A DNA stretch of 5,878 nt, from positions 3,493 to 9,370 of the forward strand of contig DMMN01000325.1 of the NCBI GenBank assembly GCA_003453835.1, read 5' to 3'. Of this stretch, positions 1 through 5,878 are shown piece by piece. The position numbers and the translations under genes are program-made. Under the pieces are notes generated by a model. That model saw only the letters and a list, made by a program, of their open reading frames with translations, was not told where the DNA came from and did no database searches. Each line of letters starts with the position of its first letter. Position 1 is the stretch's first letter. The stretch comes from Bacteroidota bacterium. Its GTDB lineage: Bacteria > Bacteroidota > Ignavibacteria > UBA10030.

Positions 1-1
1 C

Positions 2-361
2 TTCTTCTTCTCAATCGTTGCGATCAGTAGCTTGATTACCAGAAGCACCGGGTTTTCCATTATGTTCGCATTTGCCTATACCATGTTTTCAAGTGCAATC
101 CAGGCCCGGGAGTTGACTCTCTTCAAGTGGTGGGACAACGTCGTCTATCATCGAACTCTTGATGCCATCTACTACGCTACTCCCCAGCTAAGCGACATGC
201 TCGAGAAAGCGACGCGCATCATCGGCAAGTTGCCGTTTGAGCGCGGGCCCTGGGATCAATCTCCTGCCGGTTTTGATATGTGGCCATTCGTCTACTCGCT
301 GCTCTCTGCCTCTGTCATCTACTTCCTCTCGATCCGGTATTTCTCCAAGCAGGAATTCTAA
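2..361 (+). CDS. ABC-2 type transporter permease, C-terminal part (5' end outside window)
   Basis: The frame is open from the left edge, so this is the last 119 residues of a longer integral membrane protein; the TTG at 32 lies in a hydrophobic segment and is not a credible start. A hydrophobic stretch covers about residues 1-33. It is followed by a soluble or loop region with aromatic and charged residues (about 34-92, including the segment DAIYYATPQLSD at 54-65), then a final membrane helix at about 95-114 and a short basic tail ending KQEF. A last helix followed by a short charged tail ending in EF is typical of ABC-2 family permeases, which pair with a cytoplasmic ATPase to export or flip substrates or to support envelope functions such as gliding or copper-enzyme maturation. 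The ATPase would be expected upstream, outside the window. The substrate cannot be told. The stop is TAA at 359-361, 84 bases before bshA on the same strand with no terminator seen, so co-transcription is possible. Family assignment rests on overall pattern only. Confidence 0.65.
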   Translation, partial: FFFSIVAISSLITRSTGFSIMFAFAYTMFSSAIQARELTLFKWWDNVVYHRTLDAIYYATPQLSDMLEKATRIIGKLPFERGPWDQSPAGFDMWPFVYSLLSASVIYFLSIRYFSKQEF

Positions 362-432
362 GCATTACTCCTCGACGGCGCGTTGGGCCAAGCTTGTTTC
401 TTCCGGAATTTCTAGGTACCATTTGCCCGTTG

Positions 433-439
433 AAAGGAG
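433..439 (+). promoter_or_regulatory. Shine-Dalgarno site of bshA
   Basis: AAAGGAG ends 6 bases before the ATG at 446. This is a strong match to the ribosome binding consensus at good spacing and fixes the bshA start. It stands out because the small nuclease-like gene and the helicase gene in this window have no comparable site before their starts. Confidence 0.85.
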
Positions 440-445
440 TCTGCG

Positions 446-1579
446 ATGAACATCGGCATTACGTGTTATCCAACCTATGGCGGCAGCGGGGTTGTTGCAA
501 CTGAACTTGGCAAGGCCCTCGCAGAGCGAGGCCACTTTGTCCATTTCATTAGCTACGCGTTTCCTATTCGGCTGACCGGGTTCATGGACAACGTCATGTT
601 CCACGAGGTTGAAATCTCCAACTACCCTTTGTTCGATTTCCCGCTCTACACTCTTGCATTGGCCAGCAAGATGGTGGAAGTCGCACGATATGAGAAACTG
701 GACTTGTTCCATTGTCATTATGCCATTCCACACGCGACGAGTGCCTATCTTGCGAAGCAGATGCTCAGCATGCCAAACACACGAGTCATCACGACGCTAC
801 ACGGCACCGATATCACCCTCGTCGGCCTGGAGCCGAGTTTCCTTCCCGTGATGAAATTCAGCATCGAGAAGAGCGACGGGGTTACGGCAGTCTCACGCTT
901 CCTCCGTGAGAAAACGTTGACCAACTATGGCATCGAAAAGGAGATAGAAGTCATCCCGAATTTCGTCGACACGGGGAAGTACCGGAGGGTACCCGCAGAC
1001 GATGTCCGGCGGCATATCGCCCCGAACAATGAAAAAGTCCTCGTCCATACGTCGAACTTCAGGGGAGTGAAGCGTGTACCGGATGTCATTCGAATCTTCG
1101 ATGAGGTGCGGATGAAGGTGGCCGCCAAACTGCTCTTGATCGGTGATGGACCGGAGAGATCGCAATGCGAGCTTCTCTGCCGGGAGTTGGGAATTCAAGA
1201 ACACGTGAAGTTCCTGGGCAAACAGGCGGAGATCGTCGATATCCTCTCGGCTTCCGACATCTTCCTCATGCCAAGCCAGTCAGAGAGTTTCGGGCTTTCC
1301 GCTTTGGAGGCAATGGCGTGTGAAGTTCCGGTCATTTCATCGAGTGTGGGAGGATTGCCCGAGCTGCAGATACACGGCCAGACGGGCTACATTGCGGAGA
1401 TCGGCGACATCGACCGAATGGCCCGCTATGCGATCGACCTCCTGACCAACTCCCCGAAACATCAGCTCTTCGCGAAAGCTGCACGCATGCGGGCGATGGA
1501 GTTCGAGGCCTCGAAGATCGTGAGTCAGTACGAACGCTACTACGAACGAGTGCTTGCGGGAGCCGAAGTGCCGGCGTAG
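446..1579 (+). CDS. bshA: N-acetyl-alpha-D-glucosaminyl L-malate synthase (bacillithiol biosynthesis)
   Basis: Cytoplasmic GT4-family glycosyltransferase that transfers GlcNAc from UDP-GlcNAc to L-malate, the first step of bacillithiol synthesis; BshB then deacetylates and BshC adds cysteine. The 377-residue product matches the family length. The N-terminus GITCYPTYGGSGVVATELGK (4-23), with its glycine-rich loop, is characteristic of BshA rather than of generic GT4 enzymes. HCHYAIPHA (89-97), the HGTD motif (119-122) and NFVDT (172-176) follow in the family order. The C-terminal nucleotide-sugar domain has SNFRGVKR (203-210), IGDGPE (232-237) and the GT4 retaining E-x7-E pair, E280 and E288, within SESFGLSALEAMA. 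No key residue is missing. The start has a strong ribosome binding site. No bshB or bshC lies beside it; such genes are often scattered. It follows the ABC permease on the same strand and may share its transcript. Assignment is by recalled family similarity. Confidence 0.92.
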   Translation: MNIGITCYPTYGGSGVVATELGKALAERGHFVHFISYAFPIRLTGFMDNVMFHEVEISNYPLFDFPLYTLALASKMVEVARYEKLDLFHCHYAIPHATSAYLAKQMLSMPNTRVITTLHGTDITLVGLEPSFLPVMKFSIEKSDGVTAVSRFLREKTLTNYGIEKEIEVIPNFVDTGKYRRVPADDVRRHIAPNNEKVLVHTSNFRGVKRVPDVIRIFDEVRMKVAAKLLLIGDGPERSQCELLCRELGIQEHVKFLGKQAEIVDILSASDIFLMPSQSESFGLSALEAMACEVPVISSSVGGLPELQIHGQTGYIAEIGDIDRMARYAIDLLTNSPKHQLFAKAARMRAMEFEASKIVSQYERYYERVLAGAEVPA

Positions 1580-1633
1580 TGCCGTTTGGAAAAAGGTATG
1601 TTGCGTGAGGAACACCTGTCATCTGGGAAACGA

Positions 1634-1657
1634 GCCCGCCTGACCGGACGGGCAGGC
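1634..1657. repeat. GC-rich imperfect palindrome (hairpin) downstream of bshA
   Basis: The arms GCCCGCCTG (1634-1642) and CGGGCAGGC (1649-1657) can pair over nine positions with one C/A mismatch and one G-T wobble, around the six-base loop ACCGGA. It begins 55 bases after the bshA stop and lies 89 bases before the next gene. No T-run follows on either strand, so it is not a classic intrinsic terminator. It resembles the GC-rich dispersed intergenic palindromes (REP-like) found in many bacterial genomes. Only one copy is present here, so repeat status is inferred, and it could instead protect the 3' end of the bshA mRNA. The rest of the 1580-1745 gap shows no clear promoter or gene. Confidence 0.45.
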
Positions 1658-1745
1658 ACTATTGCCTATCTGAATACAACAACTTCTTTCAGAAAGTGGA
1701 GATAGCGTCGCGCCCACCCATTGAACATCGAACTCCCCCCTGCCG

Positions 1746-2171
1746 ATGCACTTCCGGAACGATTCTGAGCATCACCAACAACTTGTCGAAGAGCTTCTTC
1801 AGATCTTCAGGCAATCGGGATTCCGAATTCTCGGTGCCGACGGCGTTCCGGGGGTGCCCCGAACAAAGAGACTCCACAATGACGGGTACGGAGATCAGCA
1901 AGACAAGGCACCGGACCTCTACGCGTATGATGAGAAGTCCGGACGGTATGTTATCGGCGAGGCGAAAACGGGGAGCGGAGATTTCGAGACTGAGCATGCC
2001 CTTACGCAATACAATGTCTTTCTCGATCAATTCGACTCGAAGACGGGCGCACAGGCTTTGTTCTACATCATCGTCCCTTCATCGCAGGCCGTCGAATTCA
2101 ACACCCTGATCACACACTACATCCATCGCGACTACTGGCAGAGCATTATCCTTGTGAGCTCGAAAACATAG
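1746..2171 (+). CDS. Small PD-(D/E)XK nuclease-like protein, function unknown
   Basis: Product of 141 residues that I do not recognise as a named family. An N-terminal amphipathic helix (about 7-22, HHQQLVEELLQIF) leads into a strand, then a polar loop (35-55). The core is APDLYAYD (55-62), with D57, followed by the strand YVIGEAKTG (68-76), with E72 and K74. This D...E-x-K spacing is the PD-(D/E)XK signature of the restriction-endonuclease-like fold. A helix with Q88 and Y89 follows, as in many such nucleases, then a hydrophobic strand ALFYIIVPS (104-112) and a C-terminal strand SIILV (133-137). It has no membrane segment and no separate DNA-binding domain. The ATG at 1746 is the only ATG near the frame's beginning; an in-frame stop lies at 1722-1724 and there is no Shine-Dalgarno site, so the start is less certain (CTG at 1740 is possible). 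It ends 63 bases from the convergent helicase gene. It could be an active nuclease or a degenerate fold used for binding; no partner methyltransferase is present. Confidence 0.65.
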   Translation: MHFRNDSEHHQQLVEELLQIFRQSGFRILGADGVPGVPRTKRLHNDGYGDQQDKAPDLYAYDEKSGRYVIGEAKTGSGDFETEHALTQYNVFLDQFDSKTGAQALFYIIVPSSQAVEFNTLITHYIHRDYWQSIILVSSKT

Positions 2172-2234
2172 CTCGGGTATTAGGTCGTGAACGTGCTCCA
2201 ACGGATGGTACGAACAGTGGCGATGAGCACCCTG

Positions 2235-4463
2235 TCAGGCGCTTCGGAGGCGGGCAAACTTGACGATCAGGTTCTTGACGCCGTGTTCCTGGAAATCGAC
2301 GGTCGCTTTCATCGCATCACCATGTCCGCTCACTTGGATGACCCTTCCAGTTCCAAACATCTCGTGGCGCACCATCGATCCCTTCTTGATCTCCAGTATG
2401 TCTTGCGATTCACTTTCGTAGTCCGGTGAATCATCCGAAAACAACTTCTCATCTTCTCGCTTCTCTGCTCCGGTTCTGATCCTCTGCGGCTGCCGGCGCT
2501 CGGTGTAGGAGGCGGATTCAAATCGATGCCGAATGTTCTTGGTCTGAGGTCCGATACGATGTCCTTCTCCAATCTCCGACAAGAACCGCGAAGGACTGCA
2601 AAACGCCGGCTCGCCGAACCGGTACCGCATTCGCGCCCTCGAGAGGTAGAGCTTCGTGCGGGCTCTCGTGATACCGACATAGAACAGCCTCCGTTCTTCT
2701 TCCAGTTCTTCCCTCTCAATCAACGTCGAGTAAAACGGCAGTAGTCCCTCCTCAATACCCGTGATGAACACGACCGGGAATTCCAGACCCTTCGAGGAAT
2801 GAAGCGTCATGAGGGTAATCGCGCTCCGATTTCCTTCCCACATATCGATGTCGGACACCAATGAAACCTCCTCCAAAAAGGACTCGAGCGTCCCATCCGG
2901 ATGCTCGTCTCCGTACTCCGAAATAGCAGAAAGCAGCTCGTGAATGTTCTCCCAACGGCCTAACGACTCGGGCGTCCTTTCGTCCTTGAACAGCTTCAGA
3001 ATGCCGAGTTCATCCACCATCGAACGGGCAAGCTCGCTCGTCGATATCTTCGACTTCAAAGAGGTGTATTTTTCGATGAAGGCCCCGAAGCGCGCCATGT
3101 TGATCCGGGCCCGCTCCTGCAATTCGTTTATCTGATCCAGATGCGCGATCGATTTCAGGAGCGGGAGCATCCGCTTCCCGGCATATGTTTGCAGATGATC
3201 GAGCGAAGTGCCGCCGATTCCGCGCGGCGGGTAGTTGACCGCCCGGAGAAAGCTCTCATCGTCGTTCGGATTCGTGAGCAATCGCAGATAGGCGAGGACA
3301 TCTTTGATCTCTTTCCGTTCGTAGAAGCGGATGCCGCCAACGATGACATACGGCACTCCCCCCCTGCGGAGGACATCCTCAAGCGAGCGCGACTGAGCGT
3401 TCGTGCGGTAGAGAATAGTGAAGTCCTTCAGGCTGAGCTGATTATCGATAATCTCTTGTTGTATCGCGGCGGTGATTTGATATGCCTCATCCCGATCATC
3501 GGCGGATTCCAGAAGGACTACCTGCTCACCGTCCGGGTTCTCAGTCCACAGGTCTTTCGTAAGTTGATCGTGGTTGTTCTTGATGAGGGTGTCCGCGACG
3601 GAGAGAATATTTTTTGTCGATCGGTAGTTCTGCTCGAGGCGGTACGTTTGGCAGTCCGAATAGTCTTTCGAGAAGTCCAAAATATTCCTGATATCTGCGC
3701 CCCGGAATGCGTAGATGCTCTGCGCATCATCACCGACAACGCAGATGTTTCTATGTTTCCGTGCGAGGAGTTTGATGACTTCGTATTGCGCCCGATTTGT
3801 GTCCTGAAACTCGTCGACGAGGATAAACTTGAAACGATGATGGTATTTCTCCAGAACCGCGGGGTGTCGATGGAAGAGGTCGATCGGCTTCACCAAGAGG
3901 TCATCGAAGTCCATCGCGTTGCTGCGTTGAAGCAACCGTTCATACTCTCCGTACACGCCGGCCACTTTCTCATCAAGGAACTCGCGCGCTCGCTCGGCGA
4001 ATATTTTCTGACTCATCATTTGGTTCTTTGCGGCACTGATGCGGGCTCGAACGGTCTGAGGGCTGATCTGTTGCTGTGAGAGACCGGTTTTCTCCATGCA
4101 TTTCTTGATGGCACTCAGGGAATCATCCGAATCGTAGATGGTAAAAGACCGATTGTACCCGAGCAACTCGGCCTCCCGGCGGAGAATGCGCGCAAACATC
4201 GAATGAAACGTCCCCATCCACAATTCCGAGGCGTGATCACCGACCAGTTTGATGATGCGCTCCTTCATCTCATTGGCGGCTTTGTTCGTGAATGTGAGAG
4301 CGAGGATTTGATAGCAAGGGACTTTGCAGCCTACAAGGTGCGCAATGCGATACGTCAGGACACGGGTCTTCCCGCTTCCCGCTCCGGCGATGATCATCAC
4401 TGGACCGTTGACGGCTTTGACGGCCTTCTGCTGGACGATATTCAAATCTTCAAGAAAGGACAT
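2235..4463 (-). CDS. UvrD/PcrA-type superfamily 1A ATP-dependent DNA helicase
   Basis: A 3'-to-5' DNA helicase/translocase of the UvrD/PcrA group, acting in nucleotide excision repair, plasmid replication, removal of RecA filaments and backtracking of RNA polymerase. The 742 residues match the family length. Motifs occur in order: Q-motif region LNIVQQKAV (7-15), Walker A AGAGSGKT (26-33), Ia LTFTNKAA (56-63), Ib TFHSM (85-89), Walker B VDEFQDTN (216-223), III GDDAQSIYAFRGA (244-256), IV LEQNYRST (276-283), V TLHSSKGLEF (553-562) and VI RRLFYVGITRA (591-601). After a charged linker (about 640-690), residues 692-739 (KKGSMVRHEMFGTGRV...) form the Tudor-like tail typical of PcrA/UvrD, which contacts RNA polymerase. 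It is therefore not Rep, which lacks that tail. The start is the ATG at 4463; an in-frame stop lies six codons upstream and no clear ribosome binding site is seen. It lies 120 bases downstream of the acetyl-CoA synthetase gene on the same strand. Whether to call it uvrD or pcrA cannot be settled from sequence alone. Confidence 0.95.
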   Translation of the reverse strand: MSFLEDLNIVQQKAVKAVNGPVMIIAGAGSGKTRVLTYRIAHLVGCKVPCYQILALTFTNKAANEMKERIIKLVGDHASELWMGTFHSMFARILRREAELLGYNRSFTIYDSDDSLSAIKKCMEKTGLSQQQISPQTVRARISAAKNQMMSQKIFAERAREFLDEKVAGVYGEYERLLQRSNAMDFDDLLVKPIDLFHRHPAVLEKYHHRFKFILVDEFQDTNRAQYEVIKLLARKHRNICVVGDDAQSIYAFRGADIRNILDFSKDYSDCQTYRLEQNYRSTKNILSVADTLIKNNHDQLTKDLWTENPDGEQVVLLESADDRDEAYQITAAIQQEIIDNQLSLKDFTILYRTNAQSRSLEDVLRRGGVPYVIVGGIRFYERKEIKDVLAYLRLLTNPNDDESFLRAVNYPPRGIGGTSLDHLQTYAGKRMLPLLKSIAHLDQINELQERARINMARFGAFIEKYTSLKSKISTSELARSMVDELGILKLFKDERTPESLGRWENIHELLSAISEYGDEHPDGTLESFLEEVSLVSDIDMWEGNRSAITLMTLHSSKGLEFPVVFITGIEEGLLPFYSTLIEREELEEERRLFYVGITRARTKLYLSRARMRYRFGEPAFCSPSRFLSEIGEGHRIGPQTKNIRHRFESASYTERRQPQRIRTGAEKREDEKLFSDDSPDYESESQDILEIKKGSMVRHEMFGTGRVIQVSGHGDAMKATVDFQEHGVKNLIVKFARLRSA

Positions 4464-4499
4464 GGAATCATTCGTCGTTCAAATGGGCCTAGGTCTTTT

Positions 4500-4532
4500 C
4501 GCTTCCCCAGTCGAAGGCAGGAGCGGGAAGCG
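4500..4532. repeat. Inverted repeat in the acs-helicase intergenic gap
   Basis: CGCTTCCC (4500-4507) and GGGAAGCG (4525-4532) are a perfect 8-base inverted repeat around a 17-base spacer, in the 120-base gap between the acetyl-CoA synthetase stop and the helicase start. Read on the minus strand it is followed by GAAAAGA rather than a T-run, so it is not a standard terminator of acs. It could be a weak RNA hairpin or a regulator site before the helicase gene, or chance. The gap shows no convincing promoter. Confidence 0.25.
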
Positions 4533-4583
4533 TCGTGTTGCGACGGCGATAACACCTCCGGACTTCGTCGCGTTTGTCCCCGA

Positions 4584-5878
4584 TCATTCTTCTTCATTCG
4601 CGCGCAGTTTCTCGAGGACGGAAAAATCTTCGAGGGTTGTCGTATCGCCGCTGACTGTTCCGGTTGAGGCGATCTCGCGCAAGAGCCTCCGCATGATCTT
4701 CCCGCTTCGTGTTTTCGGTAAAACGTCTGAGAATCGGATATCATCGGGCTTCGCCATGGCTCCAATTTCTCCGGCAACGTGACGCCGCAATTCCTCCTTG
4801 AGCGAAGGCGAAGGTGTGCGACTGCTTTCCAACGTCACGAACGCACAGATCGCCGATCCCTTGATCTCATCCGGTCTGCCGACGACCGCAGCTTCGGCGA
4901 CGTACGGATGGCTCACCAACGCGCTCTCAATTTCCGCAGTTCCAAGCCGGTGCCCTGAAACGTTGATGACGTCATCGACTCTGCCCATGATCCAGAAATA
5001 GCCGTCTTTGTCACGGCGCGCGCCATCACCGGTGAAGTAGACGCCTTTGATCTCGCTCCAGTACTGTTTCTTGTACCGTTCCGAATCACCATAGATCGTC
5101 CGGAGCATCATCGGCCATGGCTTCCGAATGATGAGGTAACCGCCTTTGTTCCTACCGACGCGCCTTCCCTCACGGGAGACGACATCGGCATCGATACCAG
5201 GAAACGGGAGCGTAGCGGTGCCGGGTTTCGTGGGCGTAGCGCCCGGCAGTGGCGTGATCATGATCGCGCCCGTTTCAGTCTGCCACCAGGTGTCGACAAT
5301 GGGGCATCTTTCCTTACCTATGTTGTGATAATACCACATCCATGCCTCAGGATTAATAGGTTCTCCCACTGTTCCCAGAAGCCTGAGGGTTGACAGGTTT
5401 TTTTTCTTTGTCCATTCCTCGCCCCATTTCATAAAAGACCTTATTGCTGTCGGGGCTGTATAAAATACAGTGACTCCGTATTTTTCTATGATTTCCCAGA
5501 ATCTGTCCTTTTCAGGGTAATCAGGTGCGCCTTCATACATTACGGTTGTTTCGCCAAGCGAGAGGGGGCCGTAAACGATATAGCTGTGGCCTGTGACCCA
5601 GCCTATGTCTGCAGTGCACCAGAATACGTCCTCTGGCTTAAGGTCAAAGACCCATTTTGTTGTAATATATACTCCTGTGAGATAGCCGCCGGTTGTGTGG
5701 ACAACTCCTTTTGGTTTTCCTGTTGTTCCGCTTGTATAGAGGAGGTAAAGGATATCTTCGCTGTCCATTTCTTCAGGTTTGCAGTACTGGTCTGCCTCCT
5801 CCATAAGGTCATTCCACCAGTGGTCTCTTCCGTCTTTCATATGGGGCCTTGCTTCTTCGCCAACCCTTTTGACAACTA
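4584..5878 (-). CDS. acsA: Acetyl-CoA synthetase (AMP-forming), 5' end outside window
   Basis: Cytoplasmic enzyme that activates acetate with ATP to acetyl-AMP and then forms acetyl-CoA. The frame is open to the right edge, giving the last 430 residues of a protein usually near 650; the Met at 5840 is internal, since the preceding in-frame residues ([12 protein letters not shown]) continue the family sequence. Numbering from the first in-window codon, the ANL-family P-loop [11 protein letters not shown] is at 47-57, the acetate/ATP pocket motif [10 protein letters not shown] at 194-203, GDGARRD at 283-289, the hinge-region [20 protein letters not shown] at 298-317, and KTRSGK at 388-393. K393 is the catalytic lysine, acetylated by Pat-type enzymes in studied homologues. 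The WWQTETG and SGHRLGTAE signatures favour acetate-specific Acs over other acyl-CoA synthetases. The stop is TGA at 4586-4584. The part upstream of about 5297 has markedly lower GC and different codon use from the rest (see findings), so the gene may be mosaic or an assembly join. It is intact in frame throughout. Confidence 0.93.
   Translation of the reverse strand, partial: VVKRVGEEARPHMKDGRDHWWNDLMEEADQYCKPEEMDSEDILYLLYTSGTTGKPKGVVHTTGGYLTGVYITTKWVFDLKPEDVFWCTADIGWVTGHSYIVYGPLSLGETTVMYEGAPDYPEKDRFWEIIEKYGVTVFYTAPTAIRSFMKWGEEWTKKKNLSTLRLLGTVGEPINPEAWMWYYHNIGKERCPIVDTWWQTETGAIMITPLPGATPTKPGTATLPFPGIDADVVSREGRRVGRNKGGYLIIRKPWPMMLRTIYGDSERYKKQYWSEIKGVYFTGDGARRDKDGYFWIMGRVDDVINVSGHRLGTAEIESALVSHPYVAEAAVVGRPDEIKGSAICAFVTLESSRTPSPSLKEELRRHVAGEIGAMAKPDDIRFSDVLPKTRSGKIMRRLLREIASTGTVSGDTTTLEDFSVLEKLRANEEE
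5268..5297 (-). other. Composition breakpoint inside acs, at the conserved WWQTETG motif
   Basis: This segment encodes [10 protein letters not shown], among the most conserved stretches of acetyl-CoA synthetases. To its left (4801-5280) hand-counted GC is 282 of 480 bases (59%); to its right (5281-5820) it is 252 of 540 (47%), with one 60-base line (5461-5520) at 35%. The last clearly right-type codons read on the minus strand are ATA for Ile and AGA for Arg just before VDT (in NIGKER). The first clearly left-type run is ACG GGC GCG ATC just after WWQTE. The position is therefore approximate, within some tens of bases. It marks where a recombination or assembly join would lie. Confidence 0.6.

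Noticed and set aside
362..445. Sigma-70-like promoter before bshA (TTGGGC and TAGGTA)
   Set aside because: Both boxes are poor matches and the promoter consensus of this lineage is unknown; only the Shine-Dalgarno site is convincing here.
365..733. A 122-codon minus-strand open frame over the bshA 5' region
   Set aside because: It overlaps the bshA ribosome binding site and catalytic N-terminus, has no family similarity that I can see, and is explained as an antisense shadow.
1696..2109. Alternative plus-strand frame of 137 codons over the nuclease-like gene
   Set aside because: Its translation is rich in Ser, Arg and Thr with no structured pattern, whereas the frame starting at 1746 gives alternating helices and strands with a D...E-x-K core.
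2193..2230. Possible bidirectional terminator between the convergent genes (GTGCTC and GAGCAC)
   Set aside because: Only a 6-base stem with a 26-base spacer and no T-run on either side; too weak to call.
3141..4079. A 312-codon open frame on the plus strand opposite the helicase gene
   Set aside because: It lies wholly antisense to the well-supported helicase motifs. Its translation shows no recognisable domain and it has the character of a shadow frame in GC-rich coding DNA.
5398..5405. Run of eight T (eight A in the coding strand) in acs, as a possible programmed slippage site
   Set aside because: It encodes a Lys-Lys-Lys-Asn stretch and the frame continues with correct family sequence on both sides, so no frameshift is needed.

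Overview
The window looks like a stretch of bacterial chromosome. Its gene content suggests a bacterium of the Bacteroidota/Chlorobiota/Ignavibacteriota (FCB) group, although bacillithiol genes also occur in Firmicutes and Deinococcus. This is an inference from the BshA type, a moderately high GC content and the gene styles; no rRNA or other marker is present to confirm it. No tRNA, rRNA, CRISPR array, insertion sequence or phage gene was seen.

Layout. On the plus strand there are three genes: the 3' end of an ABC-2 type membrane permease (2-361), a complete bacillithiol glycosyltransferase gene bshA (446-1579), and a small stand-alone protein with a PD-(D/E)XK nuclease-like motif (1746-2171). 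A GC-rich imperfect palindrome lies between bshA and the small gene. On the minus strand, converging on these, are a complete UvrD/PcrA-type DNA helicase (4463 down to 2235) and, upstream of it, the C-terminal two thirds of an acetyl-CoA synthetase (from the right edge down to 4584). All gaps between genes are short (63 to 166 bases).

How the genes fit together. No single pathway links them. BshA makes the first intermediate of the thiol bacillithiol, UvrD/PcrA acts in DNA repair and on stalled RNA polymerase, and Acs activates acetate to acetyl-CoA. They look like ordinary chromosomal housekeeping neighbours. The small PD-(D/E)XK-like protein is the only gene without a recognisable specific role.

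The most notable signal is inside the acetyl-CoA synthetase gene. The reading frame is intact, but base composition and codon choice change abruptly near the highly conserved [10 protein letters not shown] motif (5268-5297). Hand-counted GC is about 59% over 4801-5280 and about 47% over 5281-5820. Thr ACA, Ile ATA and Arg AGA/AGG are prominent on the right side; on the left side ATA is absent and ACA is a minority codon. This suggests either a recombinant (mosaic) acs gene or a metagenome assembly chimera joined at a conserved word. I did not find convincing evidence of an undescribed biological system elsewhere in the window.
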